A stretch of 39,287 nt of DNA. Source: a virus. The notes under the pieces are model-generated. The model was not told the DNA's origin, made no database searches, and was given only the letters and a program-made list of their open reading frames with translations. The position numbers and the translations under genes are program-made. Positions 15,065 to 23,494 of the stretch are shown here, piece after piece. Location of the stretch: positions 1 to 39,287 of the IMG/VR virus record IMGVR_UViG_3300042691_047136; one strand, given 5' to 3'. The first letter of the stretch is position 1. Each line of letters opens with the position of its first letter.

Positions 15065-17196
15065 TGCTGCGCATCCACGTCCGGCGCTTCGACGGCAACG
15101 CCGACATCGCCGGGGCGGCGCTCACGATCGGGCGCATGTGGTGCAGGCACATTTACGCCATGCAGCAGCGCAACATCCCGGTGCCGCTGTGGCGCAACGA
15201 GGTCGTCAGCTTCGGCGCGGCCAGCGCCCAACTGCGGGTGGAGGTGGCGAAGTCGCTGATCCCGGGGGAATGGATAGCGCAGGTGTGGGTCAACGCCAGC
15301 GGCGGCTGCGCCGAGCTGGCGCCGTTCCTGCTCAAGAAAGCCGGCGCCGCGCACCTGGCCTATTACTCGGACGGCAAGACCGAGGTGATCGGCAGCGGGG
15401 TGCGCTCCAAACAGGTCAAGCTGCCGGCCGAGGTGCAGAGCGGGACCAAGACCGGCGCGATGTTCTCCGGCCTGATGCGCATGGCGGTGCAGTGTTCCCA
15501 CGCGAGAGGCGTGAACACGGTGTTCTCCTACAACTGGGCGAAGACCCATGGCATTGTCGAGTATCTCGATCAAGCGCCCGCCAATGAGGGCAGCAGCGCG
15601 GCTATCGCGGCGCAGTCAGCGAGGAACCGCTACTGGGTGGTGGAGATCAGTGCTGATGGCGTGTTTGCCGCGCCTGTATCGTGGACCGGCAAGTGCTGCG
15701 ACGGATTCCTGGTCCGCAAGTACCTTGCAACCGGGAGCACCGATCTGAGCCTGCAATGGGCTTACAACGCTGGACGCGCAGGGGTCACCCGGTTGCTTAC
15801 CTCTGGCGCAGTGGCATCGGCTTACGCCGCAACCCCTTTCCATACCGAGCATGGATGGGCCTTCAGCCGATCAGGCCTTCACGCGCAGAGCGTGACCGCC
15901 GCATCGACCGGACTTCACTACGACACCAAGCGCTGGAAGATCGACTTCACGATCACGATGGTTAACAACGCGCCGACGCTTTCCGCCGCCGCCATCAGCA
16001 TGGTCGAGAGCGGGCAGGTGGTGTTTCCCGCAACGGACCCGATGTGGATACCGACCGGGGTTGTGGGGGAGTGGTCTGCAATCCCGCGCATCCTGGTATC
16101 GGACCTGACCGGGAGCTACGCCGGCCCGATCCATGTGTTCTATCAGGGCGAGTCGGAGTTCGTTACCCGGTATGAGAACAGTGGCGTGACGGCGTTTCCG
16201 GCCGTCACTACAACGGACGCAACTGCGCTGATTTACTTCGGCGCAGTGGGTCCAATCAGGCAGAAAGGGTCATATGCGGCGCCAACGCGATGCGGTGTTC
16301 CGATGGACCCGACGCACCCACCATTCTTGGCAAGCGAACCGGCATTCAGATTGGTGGAGGGCGCATTCACCGGGGTCAAAAGCGGGTTCACATCCAATCA
16401 CACCAGCGTCGGCGCTACGGCATCAACGACCAAGGATTACGAGACGCAAACGTCAAGATTCAATGGCGTGACGAGTACCTCCAACATCATCCCCGCAGAA
16501 GTGTTCGCATTTTCGTGCTGCTCGGCGGCCATGCACTCGGAAATGTATCGAAACCTTGAAAATCTCGATGTGGATTATGTCTACCGATCTGGTCCGCAAT
16601 CCAGTTATTCGGCGGCTCTTCTTCTTGATGGCGAGCGCGAAGGCATTCTGTTGCTTTCAAAGCTGGCGCAATCCGGGGCATCACAGACCACATGGACGTG
16701 GCATGACATTGGGTACCTGATGCGCAACTGGAATTTCAAGGCGTATGGAACGCCCCCGCCCGGCGCGTGCTGGACGGATTTCAGTGGCGAGGGAACGCCT
16801 CCGGGGTTTGGTGCCCCGATTGACAACTACACGGGCGGCGTACAAGACCCTCCCGCATATTCCGCCTACAACGACGAGAGCGGCACCTTCAACCTGATTG
16901 TCGGATCGCAGCGCTTCACGGGCGCGCTTCCGAAGACGGGCGACTTCATCCGGGCCGATATCAACAAGGCGTTTTCCAACCCGATCCCACCCGTCAACCT
17001 CAACCTGAACCTGCTGGCCTTCCACGGTGCGATGGTCTACGCGCCTGCGGACCCGGCAGCGACGCAACCGACCAACTTCCCGCCGCTCAAGGACCAGAGG
17101 AACAACGCCGTGTGGCTGTTCCCCGACAACCTGTCGACGCTCGGCGGGTTCGCCAGCGACGGCACGCGCCCGGTCGCATTCGTGGGGCAGGCATGA
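15064..17196 (+). CDS. Large tail-associated protein, probable fibre or baseplate-like component (710 aa)
   Basis: ATG 15064 overlaps the previous stop; the open frame extends further upstream but only through other genes. The first 90 residues have regular structured sequence (MLRIHVRRFDGNADIAGAAL; WIAQVWVNASGGCAELAPFL). The rest is beta-rich with many Ser, Thr, Gly and aromatic residues, as in receptor-binding or fibre proteins. The part encoded by 15600-16900 has a lower GC content than its neighbours, which fits exchange of host-specificity domains. No enzymatic motif was recognised. It is coupled to the SPRY gene (ATGA). Confidence 0.65.
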   Translation: MLRIHVRRFDGNADIAGAALTIGRMWCRHIYAMQQRNIPVPLWRNEVVSFGAASAQLRVEVAKSLIPGEWIAQVWVNASGGCAELAPFLLKKAGAAHLAYYSDGKTEVIGSGVRSKQVKLPAEVQSGTKTGAMFSGLMRMAVQCSHARGVNTVFSYNWAKTHGIVEYLDQAPANEGSSAAIAAQSARNRYWVVEISADGVFAAPVSWTGKCCDGFLVRKYLATGSTDLSLQWAYNAGRAGVTRLLTSGAVASAYAATPFHTEHGWAFSRSGLHAQSVTAASTGLHYDTKRWKIDFTITMVNNAPTLSAAAISMVESGQVVFPATDPMWIPTGVVGEWSAIPRILVSDLTGSYAGPIHVFYQGESEFVTRYENSGVTAFPAVTTTDATALIYFGAVGPIRQKGSYAAPTRCGVPMDPTHPPFLASEPAFRLVEGAFTGVKSGFTSNHTSVGATASTTKDYETQTSRFNGVTSTSNIIPAEVFAFSCCSAAMHSEMYRNLENLDVDYVYRSGPQSSYSAALLLDGEREGILLLSKLAQSGASQTTWTWHDIGYLMRNWNFKAYGTPPPGACWTDFSGEGTPPGFGAPIDNYTGGVQDPPAYSAYNDESGTFNLIVGSQRFTGALPKTGDFIRADINKAFSNPIPPVNLNLNLLAFHGAMVYAPADPAATQPTNFPPLKDQRNNAVWLFPDNLSTLGGFASDGTRPVAFVGQA

Positions 17197-19130
17197 GATA
17201 CGACCCGGGAAATACTGCCGCCAATGGCGTGCTTTCCGCGGATGGTCTGACATGCACGATATCGCCTGTCGGTACGGGCGGGCAGACAATGGTGAATGAA
17301 AGAAAGTACAGCGGCAAATGGTACTTTGAACTCAAGTTGGGGGCGCTTACATCTGGCGGCGTTGGTATCGGCGTATGGGAGCCGGTCGTCTCGGGGGCGG
17401 CTGGCGCCCGTTATTACGCCGTGGATGCCACCAACTCCACGTATTCAACCGGAATCGGGACGCCTTATGCCACCCCCCCCTATGGTGGGGCGGCATGGGC
17501 GGCGGGTGGGGTGATTGGTGTCGCCGTTGATCTGGACAACAGCAAAATCTGGTTTTCGCGCAATGGCGTCTATATCGCTGGCGATCCTGCGGCTGGAACA
17601 ACGCCCGCGTATGGGGTCGGTTCCAGTACCGGGATTGCGTTTGCTGCCGCCAATGGCATGGGATGGCACCCTGTTGCGTCATGGAACACTGCCGATGCAA
17701 ACACATCCACCATCCAGTTGTTGAGCAAGACGCAGACGTATTCCCCGCCAAGCGGGTTCACGGCATGGGGCGACAGCAAGAGAACGCTTTCACCTGAAAA
17801 CAAGAGCACCTCGGCCACACTCAGCAATAGCAATCGGACGATTGCCGACGCAGCATCCACGCACCTGACTGGGGCCTATTGCGACGAGGGGATCACCAAT
17901 CGGAAGATTTACTTCGAGGCGAAATTCGATACCCCCGGCGCGGCGGGGAGAACGGCGGTCGGGGTAGCGGTTCAGCACAATCTGGCAGAGAACACGATTG
18001 CCGATTTCAAGGCGTTTAACGGCACCGCTGGGTCTGGTGCGGATCAAATCTGCGTCACAGACGAGGGCAAAGTTTACGAACGCAATGTCCTCAAGTACAC
18101 CGGGACCGCGTTTTCATCCGGCGACACTTGCATGTTCGCTTTCGATTCTTCGACCGGCAATGTGTGGGTTGGGCAAAATGGCACCTGGTTCAATGGCGGC
18201 AACCCGGCCGCCGGCACAGGGGTGGTGCACACCGCCACCGGCACTTCCAACAAAACCTACCACGCCGCCTGCAAGGCCAACAACAGCGCCGGTGCGTGGC
18301 AGGCCACGGTGAACTTCGGCTCGGCGGCCCCGACCTATGCCGTGCCGACCGGGTTCTCCATGATGGGCGTCTGGCGCGACGCCGTCGCCGCGAACGTGGC
18401 GATCGCCGCGCCGCTGGCCAGCATGCGGCGCATTGTGCGCACGCTCAATGCGGCGGTGAGCGCTGCGACGACGTTCACCCCCAGCCTGCGTTTCTTCCGC
18501 AGCCTCAACGCCGCCGTGAATGCGGCCACCGCCCTCACCACCAAAAAGCTGCTGTTCGCGCTGCTGCCTGCCAATGTCGCCGCGCAGACGGCCATGACGC
18601 CGAAGGCGATTCTGCACGCCGCGCTTTCCACCGGCGTGGTGGCGCTTGCCAACCTGGACATCCTCGACGGGCTGTATACCGGCTGGGTGTGCAACCTGGA
18701 CAACGGCGCGCACTCGATGTACCAGGGCTTCAATTTCAATTCCTTCGCTGCCCTCAACGGTGCCTATTACGCCGCCCGCAGCGACGGCCTGTACCTGCTG
18801 GGCGGGACCAGCGACAACGGCGCGCAGATCACCCCGGTGATCCGCACCGGCGCGGACAACCATGACAGCGCCCAGCAAAAGCGCATTCCCGTCGCCTACC
18901 TCGGCATCCGCGCCAACGGCACCGTGATGCTCAAGACCATCACCGACGGCAACATCAACACCTACAACCTCACCGCGGCCAACGCCACGATCGCGGAAGC
19001 GCGCGTGAAGCCCGGCCAGGGCCTGCGCGCCAACTACTGGCAGTTCGAGGTCGCGAATGTGAGCAGCGCCGACTTCGAGCTGGAGTCGGTGCAGGTGTTC
19101 CCGGTCATCCTGCAGCGGAGAGTCAAATGA
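17193..19130 (+). CDS. Tail protein with two SPRY-like domains, probable receptor-binding protein (645 aa)
   Basis: Two successive SPRY/concanavalin-like domains are visible. The first (about residues 33-185) has KYSGKWYFELKLG, GVGIGV and VIGVAVDLDNSKIWFSRNGV. The second (about 205-400) has NRKIYFEAKFDTPGAAGRTA and CMFAFDSSTGNVWVGQNGTW. The paired small-residue/aromatic WFSRNG and WVGQNGTW loops correspond to the usual ligand-binding face. After about residue 405 come imperfect repeats of a helix-like unit (SMRRIVRTLNAAVSAATTFT, then RFFRSLNAAVNAATALTTKK). A C-terminal beta domain contains NGAHSMYQGFNFNSFAALNG. It overlaps both neighbours by 4 bases. SPRY domains bind protein or glycan ligands, so receptor recognition is the inferred role. 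Confidence 0.72.
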   Translation: MRYDPGNTAANGVLSADGLTCTISPVGTGGQTMVNERKYSGKWYFELKLGALTSGGVGIGVWEPVVSGAAGARYYAVDATNSTYSTGIGTPYATPPYGGAAWAAGGVIGVAVDLDNSKIWFSRNGVYIAGDPAAGTTPAYGVGSSTGIAFAAANGMGWHPVASWNTADANTSTIQLLSKTQTYSPPSGFTAWGDSKRTLSPENKSTSATLSNSNRTIADAASTHLTGAYCDEGITNRKIYFEAKFDTPGAAGRTAVGVAVQHNLAENTIADFKAFNGTAGSGADQICVTDEGKVYERNVLKYTGTAFSSGDTCMFAFDSSTGNVWVGQNGTWFNGGNPAAGTGVVHTATGTSNKTYHAACKANNSAGAWQATVNFGSAAPTYAVPTGFSMMGVWRDAVAANVAIAAPLASMRRIVRTLNAAVSAATTFTPSLRFFRSLNAAVNAATALTTKKLLFALLPANVAAQTAMTPKAILHAALSTGVVALANLDILDGLYTGWVCNLDNGAHSMYQGFNFNSFAALNGAYYAARSDGLYLLGGTSDNGAQITPVIRTGADNHDSAQQKRIPVAYLGIRANGTVMLKTITDGNINTYNLTAANATIAEARVKPGQGLRANYWQFEVANVSSADFELESVQVFPVILQRRVK

Positions 19131-20104
19131 GCCTTGCCGACGTCCAGAGCCTGATCAATTCCGCGCAGGGCGCCGCCTCAGACGCGCTGACCCAGGCCGA
19201 GCAGTTCGCCGCCGCCGCCCAGAGCGCGGCCGCGACCATCACCTCGCCGGGATCCTCCGGCAGCATCGTCTGGACCAAGCCGGCGCTGATCGCGCCGATC
19301 ACCGCCAACAACGACCTGGGCGCGGCGTTTCTGGCGCAGGCGGCCAACGAGTTCAACACCCTCGGCCCGGGTTTCCAGACCCAGTTCCAGACCTTCATTG
19401 CCACCTACTTCCCCAACGTCAGCGCCTGCCTACAGGCCAATGCCGATAACTGGATCTGCAACATGATCGTGAATGGCGGCAACGGCATTCCGCAGTCGGT
19501 GTCGGACCAGATCTGGCAGCGCGCCCGCGAGAACGTGTTGAAGGAGGTGGCGGCCACCCGCGACATGGCCTACAACGAGTGGGCGGCGCGCGGCTTCTCG
19601 CTGCCGGTGGGGGCGCTGCAAGCCCGGCTGATGCAGATCGACCAGCAGCGCATCGACAAGACCGCCGAGCTGGCGCGCGAGACCGCGATCAAGAACATCG
19701 AGATCCAGATCGAGAACATCCGCTTCGCGGTAAAGGCCGCGATCGAGGTGCGCATTGCCGCGGCCAGGGCGGCGATCGACTACGTGCGCCAGTACCTGCA
19801 GGCCTACGAGAACGCCACCGAGCGGGCCAAGGCGATGGTCTATGCGCGCTGGCAGTTCTACGGCGTGATCAACGACTACTACCGCGCGGTGGCCGCGATC
19901 GAATCGCTCGATGTCGAGGTGAAGAAGGGCAACGTCCTCAACACCTATCACGACAACGAGCTGTTCGTGAAAGCGGCGGCGGAGGGCACCAAGATCCGCA
20001 CCGACGCGGCCATCGCGGCCGCGCAGGCGCTCGGCCAGGCGGCAGCGGCGGCGCTGGGGGCGCAGAACACCCTGGCGGCGACCATGGACACGACCACTTC
20101 ATAG
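19127..20104 (+). CDS. Helical virion protein, possible internal/ejection protein (325 aa)
   Basis: It is coupled to the preceding gene by an ATGA overlap. The sequence is almost entirely helical, with long Ala/Glu/Ile coiled-coil-like runs (ETAIKNIEIQIENIRFAVKA, then EVRIAAARAAIDYVRQYLQA) and an Ala-rich C-terminus (AAAQALGQAAAAALGAQ). An N-terminal segment is Pro/Gly-rich. Its position between fibre genes and a glycine-rich protein fits internal virion proteins that are injected with DNA. No motif allows a firm call. Confidence 0.65.
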   Translation: MSLADVQSLINSAQGAASDALTQAEQFAAAAQSAAATITSPGSSGSIVWTKPALIAPITANNDLGAAFLAQAANEFNTLGPGFQTQFQTFIATYFPNVSACLQANADNWICNMIVNGGNGIPQSVSDQIWQRARENVLKEVAATRDMAYNEWAARGFSLPVGALQARLMQIDQQRIDKTAELARETAIKNIEIQIENIRFAVKAAIEVRIAAARAAIDYVRQYLQAYENATERAKAMVYARWQFYGVINDYYRAVAAIESLDVEVKKGNVLNTYHDNELFVKAAAEGTKIRTDAAIAAAQALGQAAAAALGAQNTLAATMDTTTS

Positions 20105-20113
20105 GACAGCGGG

Positions 20114-21553
20114 ATGGACACCATCGACTACGGCGTGCAGCCAGACATGACCCAGGTAAACCGGGTGCGCGCGCGCGACCTGGAAGCGGCCAAGGCGGCG
20201 CTGGCCGGGCAACGGCTGACGCCGGCGGTGAACCCGGCGATTCCGGCGCCGGTGGCTTCCGTGGCCGGCCCGAGTTTGGCCGAGCGTGCCAGCGCAGGCT
20301 TGCGGAGCGTGCTGCCGGCCGGCGGCGAACCCGGCGTGGTGTCGAAGCTGGCGCGCGGCGCGGCGGGGGCACTGGCCAAGGGTGGATCAGTGCTGGGCCC
20401 GGCGGTCGAGGCGATCCAGACCGGGCGCGTGGCGCTGGACCCGAACGCGACCGGGATCGACATGGCGACGCAGGGCGCGGAAGGTGTCGGCAAGCTCGGC
20501 GCGGCAGGTGTCGGCGCGGGGCTGGGCGCGATGGTGGGCGGGCCGGTGGGCGCGCTGGCCGGCGGCGCAGCGGGGTACTTCGGCGGGCAGAAGCTGATCG
20601 AGGGGTTGCGGGGTGCGGTGGGGGTGGATACGACCAGCCCGGTGGACCGGGTGCCGGGTGGAATGCCGGCGCCGACGGTTGCGCCGCCGGCCGATTCCGC
20701 TGCGGCGCCGGTGGCTAACATGGCGCCGGGACGTACGCCGCGAGCGCCGGTCAACGTGCCGCTCGCGGCACCGGCCACGCCCGCGCCGGCGGCCGCATCA
20801 AGCCCAGCGGCGCCGTCGCTCAATGTCGCCGCGCCGGGCGGGGGCTACCTTCCGGGTGCGGGCGGCACCTCGCAAGCGCTGTCGGCGGCGCGCATGGCCG
20901 CGGCCGAGCGCGGCGACTTCGATTCGGTCGCGGCGTCGTACCAGAACGGCGGCGGCACCTTCAACGGGCAGACCGCGGCAGAGGACCAGGTGCAGCGCCT
21001 GAACAAGGCGGTCAGCATGAGCGCGCCGGGCAGCAAGCGGCAGCAGAGCTACATGGCGCAGCGCGACGCCATCAGCGCGCAGGGCGCGGCGCGGCAATCC
21101 GGCGAACTGGCCAGGACCAAGGCCGGCGCCGAGGTCGCGAAGACCACCGCCGAAACCGAGAAGGCCCGGGCCGAGACGGCAGGCACCCGAATCGCCAACG
21201 ACCAGAAAACGCGCGTGCAGCAGATGATCCAGCAACTGGCGGACCTTGACGGCAGCACCGATCCGGATGGCACCAAGCGCCGCGCGCTGCAGGACAACAT
21301 CCTTGCCATCGTGCATGGCAAGGACGCCACCGAGCACCAGTACCAGGCGATCGACCTGCCGACCGGCACCGAGAACCCGCTGACCAACGCGCCCAACGTG
21401 ATCAAGGGCATCTTCGACAAGCGGGCCGGGAAAATCGTCAATACGCCAAAGACGGGCGAAGGCGCGCCGGCGGGGATGAAGCAGGTGGGGACGGCGGGGG
21501 GGAGGCCGGTGTACGAGGATGCGCAGGGGAAGCGGTTTCAGGGGGCGCCATAG
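20114..21553 (+). CDS. Gly/Ala-rich probable DNA-ejection protein (479 aa)
   Basis: The ATG has a weak site (ACAGCGGG). The N-terminal half contains a glycine-zipper-like hydrophobic stretch (GVGAGLGAMVGGPVGALAGG), able to insert in membranes. It is followed by a Pro/Ala-rich linker and a helical C-terminal third (KTKAGAEVAKTT-type heptads; VQQMIQQLADLDGSTDPDG). This make-up is typical of ejection proteins forming a trans-envelope channel. It is the last gene of the continuous late block; the convergent receiver gene begins 53 bases later. Confidence 0.65.
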   Translation: MDTIDYGVQPDMTQVNRVRARDLEAAKAALAGQRLTPAVNPAIPAPVASVAGPSLAERASAGLRSVLPAGGEPGVVSKLARGAAGALAKGGSVLGPAVEAIQTGRVALDPNATGIDMATQGAEGVGKLGAAGVGAGLGAMVGGPVGALAGGAAGYFGGQKLIEGLRGAVGVDTTSPVDRVPGGMPAPTVAPPADSAAAPVANMAPGRTPRAPVNVPLAAPATPAPAAASSPAAPSLNVAAPGGGYLPGAGGTSQALSAARMAAAERGDFDSVAASYQNGGGTFNGQTAAEDQVQRLNKAVSMSAPGSKRQQSYMAQRDAISAQGAARQSGELARTKAGAEVAKTTAETEKARAETAGTRIANDQKTRVQQMIQQLADLDGSTDPDGTKRRALQDNILAIVHGKDATEHQYQAIDLPTGTENPLTNAPNVIKGIFDKRAGKIVNTPKTGEGAPAGMKQVGTAGGRPVYEDAQGKRFQGAP

Positions 21554-21606
21554 GGCTCTGGGGTGCATGAATGGGCGGCTTGCGATTGGCCGCTGCGCGG
21601 ACGCAT

Positions 21607-22014
21607 TTAGCCGGGACCAAGTACCGGGGCAAGCAATTCGCTGAATCCGGCCACGTCTAGCGGCTTTTTGCGAATGTCGTAGCCAAGAGATTTCGCGTCC
21701 TGCGCCCTCTTGGAAGTGAGTTCGCTCGTCACGATAGCTACGTTGGTGATGCTACCAAATGCCTTTAGTGCCTTCGCTAAATCAAGGCCATCAAGAGTGG
21801 GCATTTGCAGGTCTGTAATCAATAGCTTCGCTCTGTGACGGGTCTTGATTAACGCAGGAACTACATTCAACGAATTTGAAAGGATGACGGCTTTGATGCC
21901 CAAACGCTCCGCATGCGCGCTAAACAACGCCGCGTAGTCCGGATCATCGTCAACGTAAATTAGTGGCGCGTCGTGTAGCTTCAACAAGAGGGACACCTCG
22001 TCGTCAATAGTCAT
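21607..22014 (-). CDS. Stand-alone response-regulator receiver (REC) protein, canonical active site
   Basis: This is a single REC domain of 135 aa with no output domain. The acidic pocket is D22-D23-D24 (LIYVDDDPD), the phospho-acceptor is D68 in LLITDLQMPTLDG, the switch Ser/Thr is in VAIVTSE and the conserved Lys is in IRKKPL. It should therefore be phosphorylatable, acting by protein-protein contact like CheY/Spo0F types. ATG 22014 is preferred because GGGGGA lies 9 bases upstream; an upstream in-frame GTG has no site. The gene opposes the phage late operon, has lower GC than its neighbours and has its own candidate promoter, so it looks like an accessory gene expressed in the lysogen. Its partner kinase is not in the window. 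Confidence 0.9.
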   Translation of the reverse strand: MTIDDEVSLLLKLHDAPLIYVDDDPDYAALFSAHAERLGIKAVILSNSLNVVPALIKTRHRAKLLITDLQMPTLDGLDLAKALKAFGSITNVAIVTSELTSKRAQDAKSLGYDIRKKPLDVAGFSELLAPVLGPG

Positions 22015-22044
22015 AAAGACGCTTCCCCCATTCGGACGCGGCAC

Positions 22045-22339
22045 GTTGACCGAATCGCGTGTTGTTGTTGTGTGATTCCGTTTGAACTTTGAACGGATTT
22101 ATCGCCAGTCACTAACGATTCATTTAAGGGTAACAGCAATTTTGTTCATTTAATATTTGGTATCGAGTATTTTTATCAAATTCAGAGTCATTTCGAACAT
22201 TCCCGGGCTTCCCACTCGCGCACCGAGAAGCAAGCCCGGCAGTGAGCGGCCACCCTGACATGCCGGCCCTGCGGGCGGCTTGGTCAGCATCAGCGGGCCG
22301 GTTGGGATTCACTGGGGAATCCGTACCAGCGACACGGGG
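22045..22339. other. AT-rich upstream region of the first receiver gene
   Basis: Nearly 300 bases contain no convincing gene. The first half (about 22080-22200) is the most AT-rich DNA in the window and holds a candidate leftward promoter at 22150-22179. Short frames on both strands lack ribosome-binding sites and are not called. Confidence 0.5.
22150..22179 (-). promoter_or_regulatory. Candidate sigma70 promoter for the first receiver gene
   Basis: Read leftward, TTGATA (22179-22174) and TATTAA (22155-22150) are separated by 18 bases, about 135 bases upstream of the ATG at 22014. This is a good match to the housekeeping consensus in an otherwise AT-rich patch. It would allow expression independent of the rightward late operon. 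Confidence 0.5.
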
Positions 22340-22552
22340 TCACCGTTTCGGCGCCTTCGCGAAGTTCGGTCCGAATTGTGGGTCGTTCGGATTGTCAGGA
22401 ACGTACAGCGCCTCTCGCGACTCGACGATTGGTTCAGGGTCGATCATCGGAGACGCGGCTGCAGATTCGGCAGTCATGTGATGCCGGGTTTCGACCCGCT
22501 GGCCTGTGTCGGGGTCAGTGTGCCTGTACCGGTGCTTGATCAGCAATTTCAC
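22340..22552 (-). CDS. Small protein of unknown function between the receiver genes (70 aa)
   Basis: The sequence starts MKLLIKHRYRHTDPDTGQRV (GTG start) and contains ETRHHMTAESAAAS and SREALYVPDNPNDP. The composition, with a TDPDTGQR turn, a following MTAE helix start and a VPDNPND segment, looks like a genuine short domain rather than an antisense shadow. No good ribosome-binding site is seen before the GTG. An internal ATG at codon 26 also lacks one. It is on the same strand as, and between, the two receiver genes, so it may belong to that cassette. Confidence 0.45.
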   Translation of the reverse strand: MKLLIKHRYRHTDPDTGQRVETRHHMTAESAAASPMIDPEPIVESREALYVPDNPNDPQFGPNFAKAPKR

Positions 22553-22642
22553 TTCAGTGCGCAGAGATCGTTCTGAGAGCGGCAGATTACCGCATTCCCC
22601 TACACGTGCGCAGTGATGCCGCGTCGTTCCATGCGGACCCGG

Positions 22643-23032
22643 CTACTCGCAGATGTACCTGATCAACGCCTTGAATTCCTGCGCAGTCGTTGGCTTTGCG
22701 AACACCCTAAAACTGTTCACGCTGGTACGGTCGCCATCTGGTGCTTCAAGGTATCCACCCGCGACGACCGCGAAACGCAGGGAGGACCTTAGCCCCACGA
22801 TTACCTTGGCAATGTCGATCCCGCTCGGCCCGGACATCCATAGCTCTGTGATAACGACATCCCATGCGTCGGGGGTTGCCAGAATCGCGTCTTTCGCTTC
22901 GGCGGAATCGCTGAATGTGGTCGCGCTGTGGCCGAGATGTTCAAGAATCCCCTTCGCGGCCAACCCCTGCACTTCGTCGTCATCGATGTAGACGATCTGC
23001 TTATAGCGGGCCTGCGGCAATACTGCGCCCAT
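22643..23032 (-). CDS. Degenerate receiver (REC) protein with Glu at the phospho-acceptor site
   Basis: This is a single REC-like domain of 129 aa. The acidic pocket D17-D18-D19 (IVYIDDDEVQ) and the conserved Lys (FRVFAKPTT) are present, but the phospho-acceptor Asp is Glu63 in DVVITELWMSGPSG (GAG codon read at 22846-22844). The switch Thr/Ser position reads FAVVAGGY, with Ala/Gly instead. In some receivers an Asp-to-Glu change mimics the activated state, so a permanently on or phosphorylation-independent protein is likely. ATG 23032 is chosen for the AGAGGA site 6 bases upstream rather than the GTG five codons earlier. Same strand and similar composition as the canonical receiver 600 bases downstream. 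Confidence 0.85.
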   Translation of the reverse strand: MGAVLPQARYKQIVYIDDDEVQGLAAKGILEHLGHSATTFSDSAEAKDAILATPDAWDVVITELWMSGPSGIDIAKVIVGLRSSLRFAVVAGGYLEAPDGDRTSVNSFRVFAKPTTAQEFKALIRYICE

Positions 23033-23494
23033 TGTCGGTCCTCTCACATGTGACTCCCACTTGCCCCCACGGGATTAGAGTTCTTACAGCGGCACAAACT
23101 CTGTGCGCCAGCTAACATAGCGACGCACAGCCGGCCTCTCGTTCCTGGTCAAGTTGCCGGCTCGGTGAATGGGCCGATGAGACGAAAGGTAAGGCCGCGA
23201 ACTTCCGTTACGTAGAATTGTGGCCGGCGGGTTCGGGTCGGGGATGGCCCGACGGTGAAGTTTAAGTCGTTCGGCTGTTGACCGCTCGATACCGGTCATT
23301 CGGGGCCGCGAAAGCGCTTTTTAGCGCCAACGCGCCTCTGGGCGGCCTTGCCGCGTCACCGCTGACGCGCCACCCCCTCAAGTAATCCGCGCCCGGCCGG
23401 GATGGCCGGCGCCCGATTCCCTTTCTGTCGCTGGCCGCCGCGCGCGGCGCAACTTCCCTCGTTCATTTTCAACCGCACCCATGGAGCATTCCAC
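23033..23494. other. Intergenic region between receiver cassette and giant gene
   Basis: About 460 bases with no convincing gene on either strand. It contains short palindromes such as GCGCT-TTTT-AGCGC near 23315 and a G/C-rich end. The giant gene's frame stays open upstream as far as an ATG at 23402, but that start has no ribosome-binding site and the encoded extension is Arg/Pro/Phe-rich and atypical. Promoters for the giant gene may lie here, but none matches the consensus well. Confidence 0.5.

Noticed and set aside
22124-22576. Other short frames between the receiver genes on both strands
   Set aside because: They overlap each other, lack ribosome-binding sites and show no protein-like features; only the 70-codon minus frame was kept at low confidence.
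23084-23299. 71-codon minus-strand frame upstream of the second receiver
   Set aside because: It has Arg/Pro/Asn-rich composition, no start signal and looks like intergenic remnant sequence.
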